Assembly (NCBI RefSeq): GCF_051045985.1
Contig: NZ_CP157350.1
Span: 310,001-374,000 of the forward strand
Direction: 5' to 3'
From: Scardovia wiggsiae
GTDB taxonomy: Bacteria; Actinomycetota; Actinomycetes; Actinomycetales; Bifidobacteriaceae
Length of the DNA: 64,000 nucleotides
The position numbers were made by a program, and so were the translations under genes. The notes under the pieces were generated by a model, which was not told where the DNA came from, did no database searches, and saw only the letters and a list, made by a program, of their open reading frames with translations. This document shows positions 9,301 through 18,049 of the stretch, in pieces (position 1 is the first letter of the stretch; each line of letters starts with the position of its first letter).

Positions 9301-11038
9301 TGCAGTAAGGTCAGGCGACGATGAGGCTGTCGCCGGCATCCTTTCTGCTGAACTGAAACGCGGGAAGCTCCCGGCAGGATCCCTTGCCTCTGCTGAAGAA
9401 AAAGTGTACAGTGCCCTGAACAGGCTTTACGGGAAGCATGAGCAGGATACCGGGTATTTCAGCCTGCGCAGCGAAACGGGCCGGCAGCGGCTGGATGATG
9501 AGCGCCGCCTGGCATATGTAGCCTTTACCCGCGCAGAATATGACCTGTTCCTCAGCTTCTGCGAGACGAATACGGATGCCAAGGACCCGAAGGCGTATGA
9601 CCGTGTCCATTTTGTAACTGCCGAAGAGTCCATAGGCGGACAGCCGGGCGCAGGCGACATAGATGCATGGGTCAGGAACCGTACTGTCGATTTGCGGTCG
9701 CATGCTTCTAATTTCTGGCTTGAGCTTTTCAGCCATTATTATAGGAATCCGGACTATCCGGTTTACGATATCGATGATGCCGCAGATATCACCGGCAGGC
9801 ATTGCGAGCTTCCTGTCGGCCTGTTCGTCGGCGAAGAAGCCGGCCGTTTCCGGGATGCTGTTGTTGTTGAAGCCCTGGCGGAATCGGCACAGGCACAGGT
9901 AGTTGAACGTACTGCCGTGTGGCCGGCGGAGAGCAGCAGCATTGTGCAGGATGTGCTGTCCGGCAGTGCGCGGCTTGTAGAAGGCCGGGCAGAAAGCTGC
10001 AAAGGGGTACCAATAGATGATGAAGAAGGGCATCCGCTTGCCCGGGCAGCTGTTAGGCTGATCAGGGAAAGACGGCGGAAGGGGGGCGGTACAGCCCCGC
10101 AGGACAGGCGCAGTGATGCGCCTGGCTTTACACAGGCAGACCGCACGGGCATAGTCAATGTAACGAAAATCCAGGAGCAGTTTGCTGACAGCCTCGGATC
10201 AGGCTCCGGCAGTGAGGCACCTGTATCGGGGAAGGAACCTTCTTCTGCCGGGACGCCAGGCATGATCCATGATTCCGTATACCGCCCTATGCCGCAGGCC
10301 GATTCCCTCCAGGCGCGCCGCGGCACGGAATTCCATGCGTGGGCCCAGGAATTCATACTCCCGGACTATGCAGATCCGGATGATTTTGCAGCCGTCCTGC
10401 AGATCCGGCAGGATAAAGCCCGTAATGCTGAGAAGGCATATCAGGAGATGGTGCATAAGGCTGCGGCGTCCGGCGGGCTGCCGGGGGAGGCGCCACATCT
10501 CCAGGAAGAGGGGTCCCCTGATATGGCTAGATGGAAGCGGAACCTGGCATCCTCAGCCTGGTCGCGGCGCAGAGCCTATGCAGTGGAACAGTCGATCACT
10601 GATACCATTACGGGTGCAGACGGCACAGCATACCATATCCGTGGCTCCCTTGATGCGGTATTCCTGGGGCACGCAGAGGATGATCCGGCTTCTCCGGCTC
10701 CGGGATATTACACTATCGTTGACTGGAAAACAGGCCATAAGCCGGAATGCGGCAGCCGGCAGGAAAGGGTGAAACTTGCCCAGCTTGATATCTACAGGCT
10801 GATGTTCTCTCATATGATGGGCATTGATATCAGCCATATTGATGCTGTACTTTATTATGTTGATATTGATAATGAGCCTGCCCGGAGCATCGCGAGCCTT
10901 CCGCTGCAGGGGAAACCGATTGCGGATGCATTGGCAGCTGCCCTTGAAGCCCGGCTGCGCGGCGGCACCCTTGACGATGCGGATGGCGATACTGACCCTG
11001 TATCAGGCATGGACGTACCGGCCGGCGATGATGAATGA
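6371..11038 (+). CDS. adnB: AdnB-like UvrD-family helicase-nuclease subunit
   Basis: Motor and nuclease partner of the upstream AdnA-like protein. The 1555-residue product has a full UvrD/Rep set: Walker A GAGSGKT at 38-44, motif II DEYQD at 349-353, motif III VGDPYQSIYAWRGA, motif V TIHQSKGLQWD and motif VI AYVAFTRAEYD. The C-terminal nuclease domain starts near GTEFHAW and carries D1451 and K1453 in VDWKTG. The start at 6371, 8 bases inside the adnA frame, is supported by GGGGAGG just upstream; the open frame extends further up, but that part overlaps adnA without a ribosome site. A roughly 230-residue alanine/glutamate-rich insertion lies between motifs V and VI. Unlike its partner, all helicase motifs look canonical, so this is probably the main motor. 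Confidence 0.92.
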   Translation: MSSTVNTGSEAGYMQAAQDQQERIRQAPADRDILVVAGAGSGKTRVMTDRIIKLISEDHIMPEKILGLTFTRKAAGELFSRVSQGVHENLRRRGSQGREDPNALFMHPEVYTYDAFFQSIVRQYGALAGVDSAAVPLSPAGSYQLAGDVVSRTVGAYMSELAAAPDAETPDGGRTPSSGQGSPQDDTGSYTRLIQDTLQLNAEISNSMISPGCQTVAAAAEKVRAWDQEFLLTLGRLAEDVVRTYNGEDALADASNLVFPQKFGPGLSAPEDMEEEKREGYYKSLIGSLQYSTRRRDMLLDMVVAYDEEKRRQGFAEFSDFMIAAFQLVMRYPWIREEYRKKFSHVFLDEYQDTSTTQAKLLHMLFHSADSVSGCSMDSPLRSYVTAVGDPYQSIYAWRGASPGAFRMFLDDYGMDADDIFTMNYTWRNPGIILDAANHLTASMRRNSNAGSIAGPSDPLGRRLRAEAQEVAVKKLSYVSRKNDAVLGLAGYRTRAQEADAIARFAVYARDRARDRVLKAYSGKKAGYTETAENMEKTHVAVLFRSKTHMQEYADAIERAGLTYEIVGNESLWDRPDAQDLLALLAVITDHTDSAAALRLLATPRFGISKEDLRSLSAMAESLNSGYKRQALAQIAAVHHLSEGELRQAKDRLPQGVYLTDLLASGDFENCYRRWRKELGKSAPGALSADGLRRILQVSEIICFVSGHISQPISDIITCAARALTFDIDSAVGQSIALQHAPEHFSPSCAPAFISLAQTYRDELPQGRLPSISGFVAWLTANKENPDMQDSAPVLPSAHPDVVLMTIHQSKGLQWDAVAVAGMARAAFPSSQGEHLGIRLFPRIDDTGAPADEKYADSLIDRTPQGFVLKSTAEDSAGAGRREDTKTRCRMLFKDPQYYTYALPWVMIPTAVPSPVRADSALLPGFPDTAGLQSEFGTVEDLERRIVGGSIEAAVEAAESALRGGKGYEETADRLAAAVRSGDDEAVAGILSAELKRGKLPAGSLASAEEKVYSALNRLYGKHEQDTGYFSLRSETGRQRLDDERRLAYVAFTRAEYDLFLSFCETNTDAKDPKAYDRVHFVTAEESIGGQPGAGDIDAWVRNRTVDLRSHASNFWLELFSHYYRNPDYPVYDIDDAADITGRHCELPVGLFVGEEAGRFRDAVVVEALAESAQAQVVERTAVWPAESSSIVQDVLSGSARLVEGRAESCKGVPIDDEEGHPLARAAVRLIRERRRKGGGTAPQDRRSDAPGFTQADRTGIVNVTKIQEQFADSLGSGSGSEAPVSGKEPSSAGTPGMIHDSVYRPMPQADSLQARRGTEFHAWAQEFILPDYADPDDFAAVLQIRQDKARNAEKAYQEMVHKAAASGGLPGEAPHLQEEGSPDMARWKRNLASSAWSRRRAYAVEQSITDTITGADGTAYHIRGSLDAVFLGHAEDDPASPAPGYYTIVDWKTGHKPECGSRQERVKLAQLDIYRLMFSHMMGIDISHIDAVLYYVDIDNEPARSIASLPLQGKPIADALAAALEARLRGGTLDDADGDTDPVSGMDVPAGDDE

Positions 11039-11116
11039 CAGCCTGTACCCGGCTGCGCCTGCCGCGTACCGGGAGACAGTATCAGCGGCGCATAGGCGGC
11101 GCGTACGGGGTTTATA

Positions 11117-11146
11117 TTGACACGTTTATGTAAACTGGGACACTAT
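11117..11146 (+). promoter_or_regulatory. Candidate promoter with operator-like repeat for the GNAT/MFS pair
   Basis: TTGACA at 11117-11122 is a perfect -35 consensus. CACTAT at 11141-11146 could be the -10 at an 18-base spacing, although it matches only half the consensus. Between them lies GTTTA-TG-TAAAC (11124-11135), a 5-bp inverted repeat placed where a repressor could block polymerase. If this promoter is real, the ATG at 11145 lies in the promoter and the later start at 11172 is the correct one. Confidence 0.4.
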
Positions 11147-11171
11147 GTATGAAAGACGGAATTATCTGCAT

Positions 11172-11984
11172 ATGGCATACCATGAGTCCGGTGAGGGCGG
11201 TGCTTCTCCCCGCGAAAGCATAAATCTGGATGGTATCAGCAGCGAAAGCCAGGTATCCCCGCGGGAGCTTCGTGAGTCCGATATTGACAGTATTGCCCGG
11301 ATAGTCCAGAAAACATGGTTTTCTGCCATGGACAGCCCGGTTCCCGTCAGCCCTGATGGGGAGGAAAAAGATGGACGCGCCCCTGTTCCGGATCAGGCCC
11401 AGAATGAGAGCCAGGCCCGCAGAAAGTTTTACGCAGCAAAGTACGATTTCCTGTGGTACCTCAGCAGATGCACACATTCTGTGGTGGCAGAAGCCGACGG
11501 GAAACCTCTGGGGATAGTACTTGCTGATATATATTCATCCCACGAGTCCGGGGTACAGGCGCTCAAAGGGCAGGATACCATCTTTGCCGATTATGATACA
11601 TGGATCCGTACCGCTGTCCCTGACGGGAATAAATATGCGGAAGCTATCCGGCAGGATGATGCGAGGACGCACGAATTATCCGATCCTGTAAAACCCCATA
11701 CCGAGGCCGAGATCGTCCTGTTTATTGTTGACGGCAGTATGCGGGGGCAGGGCCTGGGCAAGGCACTGTGGCTCAGTATGCTTGAAACTCTTGACCGGCA
11801 CAGGGTCAGAAGATATTTCCTGTATACGGATACTGAATGCAACTATATGTTTTATGAATACCGCGGCCTTCTGCGCGTAGCTGAAAAAATAAATGCCAAA
11901 GGCCCGATGGGGGAGCCGCTTGACAAGTTCATATATCTTGGTTCGCCGACCGAAAGCCTGAGCGATGACGGGCAGCGCCAATGA
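11172..11984 (+). CDS. GNAT-family N-acetyltransferase
   Basis: Predicted acetyl-CoA-dependent N-acetyltransferase of unknown acceptor. The acetyl-CoA-binding loop is visible late in the protein as MRGQGLGKALW, following strand IVLFIVDG, and is followed by the usual C-terminal FYEYRGL segment. It is longer (about 270 residues) than a minimal GNAT of about 150, with an N-terminal region of over 30 residues that looks disordered. An alternative ATG at 11145 would add 9 residues; 11172 is preferred because of the promoter call, but neither start has a strong ribosome site. The end overlaps the following transporter gene by 20 bases, so the two are probably co-transcribed and may serve one resistance or detoxification function, which is inference only. 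Confidence 0.75.
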   Translation: MAYHESGEGGASPRESINLDGISSESQVSPRELRESDIDSIARIVQKTWFSAMDSPVPVSPDGEEKDGRAPVPDQAQNESQARRKFYAAKYDFLWYLSRCTHSVVAEADGKPLGIVLADIYSSHESGVQALKGQDTIFADYDTWIRTAVPDGNKYAEAIRQDDARTHELSDPVKPHTEAEIVLFIVDGSMRGQGLGKALWLSMLETLDRHRVRRYFLYTDTECNYMFYEYRGLLRVAEKINAKGPMGEPLDKFIYLGSPTESLSDDGQRQ

Positions 11985-13329
11985 ATACCGCAGGCCGGTG
12001 AAGCCGCGTTCACCGTACCTGCAGATATTTTCCCTGCCCGGCTCTGCGGCATTCTGTGCTGCTGCGGCTGTTGCCCGCATGCCTATGGCTATGGTCAGCC
12101 TGGGCATAGTCCTTGCCCTTAACCATTTGTATAAGGACTGGGCTACAGGGGGTTTCATGACCGCTTTGTATGTACTGTGTGCGGCCGTTGTCACCCCTGT
12201 GTATGCCAGGCTTTTCGACCGGTTCGGGCAGCGCAGCATAGGCCTGCTGCTGACCGCCCTTCAGACGGCGGGCTTTATCCTTTTTGCCGCCGCGGCGCAG
12301 AACCGCGTGCATCTGGCTCTTCTGTTCGTGCTGGCTGCGTATCTGGGCCTTACCTCATTCTCCATTGGAGCCCTTGTGAGGACCCGCTGGGCATGGGCAA
12401 CAGCACAGCAGAACGGCAGCAGCCTGCTGGATACCGCATATTCCCTTGAATCTGCAGTCGATGAAACGGTTTTTATAATTGGTCCGATACTTGTGGCGTT
12501 CCTTGCTTCTGGAGGTACCCCCACGCTTCCGTTCTATGTATGTGCAGCCGCAGAGGGGATCGGCGGACTTGTCTTCTTCCTCCTACCTTCTGCAGCTTTT
12601 CATGCGGTGGATACATTGGCGCTGTCGGGTGTCCCTGAGGGAGGGAATATCTCTCCGGCGCCTTCTGTTCCGCCGGCTGTGCAGGATGAGGCGGGCCGGG
12701 CCGATTATGATTCCAGCAGCACAGTTACATCGTCCGGGCTGGCAGACCGGCATCCTAAACGGCTGGCGTTTATGTATCCCGGCATGCTCATCCTGTGCTG
12801 TGCCTTCATATCTTTTAACTCCACTTTCTCCGCTTTTGACGTGGCAATGACCGCCCTGATGAAATCCATGGGGCAGGAACGCCTGCTCGGGCTTCAGCTG
12901 GCCTTGTTTGCCGCTGGATCGTGCGCAGGGGCGATCCTGTTCGGCTCCCGGCCGCATCACGGCAATCCATGGAGACGGCTCGTGATCCTTATGGCTTATC
13001 TGACATTGGGTTTTGTAGGGATTGCATTATTCTCGCGGAATATAGCTGTTATTGGTATTATCGAAGTCATAGCAGGATTAAGCGTAGCTCCGATCTTCGC
13101 TTCCGGCAATCTTATGGTCAAGGGGATAGTCCCCGCCTCATCCCTGACGGAGGGGCTGTCCTGGCTGTCAACTGCCAGTACGGTCGGTGCTGCGCTGGGC
13201 TCAGCGGTATGCGGCCGCATACTCGACAGCTTCGGCCCGGTCGCAGGCCTGTCTTCCTTATGGATACTGACTGCAGTTTCCCTTATTTTCCTTGCTGCAG
13301 GCTATATGAGATACACGCGCCGTACGTAA
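11965..13329 (+). CDS. Major facilitator superfamily transporter
   Basis: Predicted 454-residue membrane exporter or permease with about 12 hydrophobic segments and a central soluble loop near residues 215-265. The loop between segments 2 and 3 contains RLFDRFGQR, the MFS signature (G-x-x-x-D-R/K-x-G-R/K type, here shifted). The C-terminal half again shows six membrane segments and ends in a short basic tail. The start lies inside the end of the GNAT gene (20-base overlap, different frame), so translation is probably coupled. The substrate is unknown; pairing with an acetyltransferase suggests drug or metabolite efflux but does not prove it. Confidence 0.8.
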   Translation: MTGSANEYRRPVKPRSPYLQIFSLPGSAAFCAAAAVARMPMAMVSLGIVLALNHLYKDWATGGFMTALYVLCAAVVTPVYARLFDRFGQRSIGLLLTALQTAGFILFAAAAQNRVHLALLFVLAAYLGLTSFSIGALVRTRWAWATAQQNGSSLLDTAYSLESAVDETVFIIGPILVAFLASGGTPTLPFYVCAAAEGIGGLVFFLLPSAAFHAVDTLALSGVPEGGNISPAPSVPPAVQDEAGRADYDSSSTVTSSGLADRHPKRLAFMYPGMLILCCAFISFNSTFSAFDVAMTALMKSMGQERLLGLQLALFAAGSCAGAILFGSRPHHGNPWRRLVILMAYLTLGFVGIALFSRNIAVIGIIEVIAGLSVAPIFASGNLMVKGIVPASSLTEGLSWLSTASTVGAALGSAVCGRILDSFGPVAGLSSLWILTAVSLIFLAAGYMRYTRRT

Positions 13330-13367
13330 AACCTGGGTAGAGAGTAGAATGGAAAGAAAGTTATGAG

Positions 13368-13414
13368 CGGTACTGCGGTCCGTGCGTGTAAACGGGAGCT
13401 CACGGACAGTACCG
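13368..13414. promoter_or_regulatory. Strong stem-loop in the RNase J leader
   Basis: Arm 13368-13384 (CGGTACTGCGGTCCGTG) pairs with arm 13401-13414 (CACGGACAGTACCG), 14 paired bases with a 3-base bulge and a 16-base loop. It is followed by GAAGACAG rather than a run of T, so it is not a classical terminator of the upstream MFS gene. It lies 36 bases before the RNase J start, where a leader structure could act in autoregulation or mRNA stability. Confidence 0.55.
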
Positions 13415-13450
13415 GAAGACAGATAAATTACAGACAGAAAACTGATAAGA

Positions 13451-15304
13451 ATGAACAATAAGAACACTACTACGAAAAATACCGGAAAGAACAACAGCAG
13501 GAACGGGGGCAGGAAGAAAAATACGGCCCGCCCGGGATCAAAGGCGAAGGCGCCGCAGACCCGCTCTGCTGCGGCATCGAGGAACAGCGCTGATACCCGC
13601 GGAAACAGGATGGTTGCACCCCCTAAGTACCGTAAAGGGTCTATGCGCATCGTCCCGCTTGGAGGGTTAGGCGAGATAGGCCGCAATATGAATGTGGTCG
13701 AGTATAACGGGCATATCCTCCTTATTGACTGCGGTGTCCTTTTCCCTGAAGAGGAACAGCCGGGCGTGGATCTTATCCTCCCTGATTTTTCTTATATCCG
13801 CGGACGGCTTGATAAAGTTGAAGCCCTTGTGCTGACGCATGGGCATGAGGACCACATCGGCGCTGTCCCGTATCTGCTGCGGGAACGTCCGGATATCCCT
13901 CTGATCGGTTCAAAGCTCACCTTGGCATTCGTGGAGGCGAAATGCAAGGAACATCATATTGAACCTGTTATGCAGCCTGTTGAGGGCCGGGACAAGATGA
14001 AGGCGGGGCCTTTCAACCTTGAATTTATTACGGTGACGCATTCTATCCCTGATGCGCTTGCGGTATCTGTCAGGACACCTGCAGGGCATATTATCGACAC
14101 AGGGGACATGAAGCTTGACCAGCTGCCGCTGGACCATAAGATCACTGATCTGCGTGAGTTCTCGCGGCTGGGCGAGCAGGGTGTGGACCTTCTTATGGCG
14201 GATTCCACGAATGCTGAAGTGCCCGGGTTCGTTAAACCGGAAACGTCGATCGGCCCGGCACTTGACAAGGCATTTGGCGATGCTAAGCGCAAGATAATCG
14301 TAGCCAGCTTCTCCAGCCATGTGCACCGGGTCCAGCAGGTCGTTGATGCTGCGCATAAGTATAACCGCAAGGTGGTTTTTGTAGGGCGCTCTATGGTCCG
14401 CAATATGGGCATTGCAGCTGATCTGGGCTATCTGCATCTCCCTGAAAATACTGTTGTAGACCTTAAAGAAGCCCGTGATATACGTGATGACCAGCTGGTG
14501 TATATGTGCACCGGGTCCCAGGGGGAGCCCATGGCAGCGTTGGGGCGTATAGCAGACGGGAACCATCAGGACATCACTATCAATGAATTTGATACCGTGA
14601 TACTGGCCAGCTCCCTGATCCCGGGCAACGAACATGAAGTCTACAAGGTGATCAATAAGCTTGCCCGCCTCGGGGCGCGCGTAGTCAACCGCGATAATGC
14701 GGCTATCCATGTGTCAGGGCACTGCAATGAAGGCGAGCTCCTGTATTTCTACAATATCGTCCAGCCTAAATGCGCAATGCCTATCCACGGAGAGAACAGG
14801 CATCTTATTGCCAATGGCCTGGTAGCTGTCAAGACCGGTGTGGATCCCAAGAATGTCGTTCTTGCCGAGGACGGTGATGTCGTTGACCTGTACCATGGAC
14901 AGGCTGCTATCGTTGGCAGTGTCCCCTGCGGATACGTCTATGTCGATGGTACTTCTGTCGGCGAGATCACAGAAGATGAGCTGGAAAAGCGCCGCATCCT
15001 GAGCGAGGAAGGCTTTGTTTCCAGTTTCGTTGTAGTAGACACTGACAGGAATGAGGTCATCAGCGGGCCGAAGATCTACCTGAATGCTGTTGCTGAAGAT
15101 GAAAGCGAGTTTAATGAAGTCCGCGCCCAGATCGTGCTGGACCTTGAGAATGCGATGCTTTCCGGGACAAAAGACACTTACCAGCTCCAGCAGAAGATGC
15201 GCCGTACGCTGGGCGGATGGATCGGGCGCAAGCTCCGCCGCCGCCGGCCTATGATCGTCCCTGTCGTTGCAGACCTTGCACGGGATGTTATTCAGCATGA
15301 TTAA
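13451..15304 (+). CDS. rnj: Ribonuclease J
   Basis: Metallo-beta-lactamase-fold ribonuclease with 5'-3' exonuclease and endonuclease activity in mRNA decay and rRNA processing. The 617-residue product begins with about 60 Lys/Asn/Arg/Ala-rich residues, the disordered basic extension usual in actinobacterial RNase J. The catalytic domain then starts at RIVPLGGLGEIGRNM. The zinc-binding motif THGHEDHIG (H-x-H-x-D-H) is intact, and the beta-CASP part includes SSHVHRV, TGSQGEPM and HVSGHCNEGE. The C-terminal domain is complete. The start at 13451 has only a weak ribosome site (GATAAGA), but the extension length fits the family. It sits alone between the MFS gene and pepN, behind a strong leader hairpin. 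Confidence 0.96.
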   Translation: MNNKNTTTKNTGKNNSRNGGRKKNTARPGSKAKAPQTRSAAASRNSADTRGNRMVAPPKYRKGSMRIVPLGGLGEIGRNMNVVEYNGHILLIDCGVLFPEEEQPGVDLILPDFSYIRGRLDKVEALVLTHGHEDHIGAVPYLLRERPDIPLIGSKLTLAFVEAKCKEHHIEPVMQPVEGRDKMKAGPFNLEFITVTHSIPDALAVSVRTPAGHIIDTGDMKLDQLPLDHKITDLREFSRLGEQGVDLLMADSTNAEVPGFVKPETSIGPALDKAFGDAKRKIIVASFSSHVHRVQQVVDAAHKYNRKVVFVGRSMVRNMGIAADLGYLHLPENTVVDLKEARDIRDDQLVYMCTGSQGEPMAALGRIADGNHQDITINEFDTVILASSLIPGNEHEVYKVINKLARLGARVVNRDNAAIHVSGHCNEGELLYFYNIVQPKCAMPIHGENRHLIANGLVAVKTGVDPKNVVLAEDGDVVDLYHGQAAIVGSVPCGYVYVDGTSVGEITEDELEKRRILSEEGFVSSFVVVDTDRNEVISGPKIYLNAVAEDESEFNEVRAQIVLDLENAMLSGTKDTYQLQQKMRRTLGGWIGRKLRRRRPMIVPVVADLARDVIQHD

Positions 15305-15391
15305 TACAATATACAGTAAAGAAAAAGGAAAACCAGCAAACCAGCCCCAAACCAAGCATCCGGGCAGCCGTGCGAAAAACTAAGGAGAAAA

Positions 15392-18007
15392 ATGCCGGGT
15401 ACGAACCTTACACGCGAAGAAGCAGCAGAGCGTAAAACTGTTATTGGCGAAACCAATTACCGGGTCCATCTTGACCTCACAGGGAATATCCCAGGCCATG
15501 CCTCGCCGGAAACAGGGGATGAGGCTAATTTTATATCGACTACTACGGTCAATTTTGACGCCAGGCCGGGTTCCAGCACTTTCCTTGACATAGTTGCTGA
15601 CGAGATCATGACTGTCAAAGTCAACGGCAAGGAGCTTGACCCTGCCAAAGTTTACAAGGATTCCCGCATAAGCCTTACCGGGCTGCAGGAGAACAATTCG
15701 GTGGCTGTGGTGGCCAAGTGCCAGTATTCACGGACGGGGGAAGGCCTGCATCGCAGCGTAGATCCCAGCGACGGCAAGGTCTACCTGTATTCACAGTTTG
15801 AGGTCCCGGATGCCCGCCGCGTTTATGCTGTATTTGACCAGCCGGATATAAAAGCTACTTTCGATTTCTCCGTAGCAGCCCCGTCTGAATGGGAAGTCAT
15901 TTCCAACCAGCCCACAGCGTATACGCCTGAAGTTGCTCCGGATGATGACAGCATCCGCTTCTGGACATTCAAATCTACCCCGGTCATGTCCCCCTACCTT
16001 ACAGCTATATGCGCCGGCCCGTATGCCAAGTGGAGCACTGCGCATACCCTGGCCAGCGGCAGGAATGTGCCGATGAGCATATACTGCCGTCAGGCTTTGA
16101 AAGATGCTGCATCCGGGGATGTAGACTATCTTTTTGATATCACTGCCAAAGGCATGGATTTTTATAACAGCACATGGGCTGTCGAGTACCCTTATGAAAA
16201 GTATGACCAGATATTCGTGCCCGAATATAACGCGGGTGCTATGGAGAATATCGGCTGTGTGACTATCCGTGATTCCTATATCTATGAATCGAAAACTACC
16301 GATGCCAGCAAAGAACGCCGCGTAGTCACTGTCCTCCATGAGCTGGCCCACATGTGGTTCGGCGACCTGGTGACCATGAAATGGTGGAATGACCTGTGGC
16401 TGAATGAGTCCTTCGCTGAATTTACATCGACACTTGCGGCTGCCGAAGCAACTGAGTGGAAAGATGCGTGGGCAACATTCTGCTCTGGTGAAAAAAGCTG
16501 GGGGCAGGCTGAAGATGAAAAGCCTACAACCCACCCTATCGTTGCCCCTATCAATGACCTCAATGATACGTATGTGAATTTTGACGGCATCACATATGCA
16601 AAAGGTGCGTCTGTGCTTCGCCAGCTTGTAGCCTATACGGGCCGAAACCAGTTCTTCCAGGGGATCCATAACTACCTGGAAAAACATAAATACAGTAATG
16701 CTACGCTGGATGACCTCCTTTCCGAGCTGGAAGCGACATCCGGACGCGACCTGAAAAAGTGGTCGGGCCTGTGGCTTGAACAGTCCGGAGTCAATACCAT
16801 TTCTGCGGAAGTCAGGGTTGCCCCTGACTGCACGATCGAAGAGCTTGCTTTAGTGCAGACTGCCCCCGCTGATAACCCCGTGCTGCGTCCGCACCGTCTT
16901 GCAGTTGGCTTCTATAATGCTGATGATGACGGCAATATTGTCCGTACTGACCGTATTGAGCTTGATGTTGATGGGGAGCGCACTGTTGTATCTGATGCGC
17001 AGGGGCGCAAACGCCCTGATTTTATTCTGATCAATGATGATGATCTGACATATACCAAGATCCGCCTTGATCCGGAATCACTCCGGTTTGCTTTGGGGCA
17101 TCTGGACCGTTTCACTGACCCGCTTGCGCGTGCGATCACGTGGCTGAGCCTGTGGGACATGGCCCGCAGCGCTGAGCTCCTGGCACAGTCCTTCATTGAT
17201 ACTTCACTGAAGGCCCTGGTAACAGAGAGGGAATCGACAACCTTCCGTTACGCGCTTGGGCAGGTCAATACTGCTGCAAGCTTTTACGTGGCGCCTAACA
17301 GGCGTGATGCGGCTATCGGACAGGTATCCGATGAGCTGTGGCATCTGGCCCAGGCTGCTTCAGCAGGGTCGGATGAACAGTTCCAGCTACTCACGGCATA
17401 TGCGAACTACTGTGTGGGTTCGGAATTCGACCGCCGTACGCAGGGCCTGCTTGACGGGACTATTGTGCTTCCAGGCCTTGAGATCGACAACAACCTGCGC
17501 TGGTTTATTACCATCTGCCGTGCACGTGCGGGTGTGATCACCAACGATGATATCGATGCTGAACTGTCCAGGCATGATACAACAGAAAACCGCGAGTTCG
17601 CGTATAAGGCCAAAGCTTCCATCCCGACCCCTGAAGCAAAGCAGTGGGCATTCGAGCAGGCACTGCACAATGGGGAGCTGACGAATTCGCAGATCGAAGC
17701 AGTGGCCGAGGGGTTCGGCCTCAATAACCGCCCTGAGCTGTATGCCGGATATGTATCGCGGTTTTTTGACAGCATTGACTGGATATGGGAAAACAAGACG
17801 TTCCATATGAGCGAGACCCTTATCTGCCCGCTCAGCGGTGCCGGACTGTATCCGCAGTTTGCGCATCCGTCAGACCTCGCCGCTGCGGGGAAAGCGTGGC
17901 TGGATTCCCATAGTGATGCTGACCGTGCTTTGCGCCGCATGGTGGAGGAAAATATGGATTCTTCCTTACGGGTGCTCAAGGTACAGCAGTATAACGCTAA
18001 GCTGTAA
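15392..18007 (+). CDS. pepN: Aminopeptidase N, M1 family
   Basis: Zinc aminopeptidase that removes N-terminal residues from peptides in the cytoplasm. The exopeptidase motif GAMEN is at residues 282-286 and the zinc site HELAH at 316-320, with the third ligand E339 in LWLNESF, the normal H-E-x-x-H-18-E spacing. The 871-residue length and the C-terminal helical domain agree with actinobacterial PepN. There is no signal peptide. The start has AAGGAGA 4 bases upstream. It lies downstream of RNase J with an 87-base gap and 42 bases before glmM, and may share transcripts with either. Confidence 0.97.
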   Translation: MPGTNLTREEAAERKTVIGETNYRVHLDLTGNIPGHASPETGDEANFISTTTVNFDARPGSSTFLDIVADEIMTVKVNGKELDPAKVYKDSRISLTGLQENNSVAVVAKCQYSRTGEGLHRSVDPSDGKVYLYSQFEVPDARRVYAVFDQPDIKATFDFSVAAPSEWEVISNQPTAYTPEVAPDDDSIRFWTFKSTPVMSPYLTAICAGPYAKWSTAHTLASGRNVPMSIYCRQALKDAASGDVDYLFDITAKGMDFYNSTWAVEYPYEKYDQIFVPEYNAGAMENIGCVTIRDSYIYESKTTDASKERRVVTVLHELAHMWFGDLVTMKWWNDLWLNESFAEFTSTLAAAEATEWKDAWATFCSGEKSWGQAEDEKPTTHPIVAPINDLNDTYVNFDGITYAKGASVLRQLVAYTGRNQFFQGIHNYLEKHKYSNATLDDLLSELEATSGRDLKKWSGLWLEQSGVNTISAEVRVAPDCTIEELALVQTAPADNPVLRPHRLAVGFYNADDDGNIVRTDRIELDVDGERTVVSDAQGRKRPDFILINDDDLTYTKIRLDPESLRFALGHLDRFTDPLARAITWLSLWDMARSAELLAQSFIDTSLKALVTERESTTFRYALGQVNTAASFYVAPNRRDAAIGQVSDELWHLAQAASAGSDEQFQLLTAYANYCVGSEFDRRTQGLLDGTIVLPGLEIDNNLRWFITICRARAGVITNDDIDAELSRHDTTENREFAYKAKASIPTPEAKQWAFEQALHNGELTNSQIEAVAEGFGLNNRPELYAGYVSRFFDSIDWIWENKTFHMSETLICPLSGAGLYPQFAHPSDLAAAGKAWLDSHSDADRALRRMVEENMDSSLRVLKVQQYNAKL

Positions 18008-18049
18008 AACAGGGTCTGGTGTTTGGTTTCCACTATTCCAGGAGGATAT

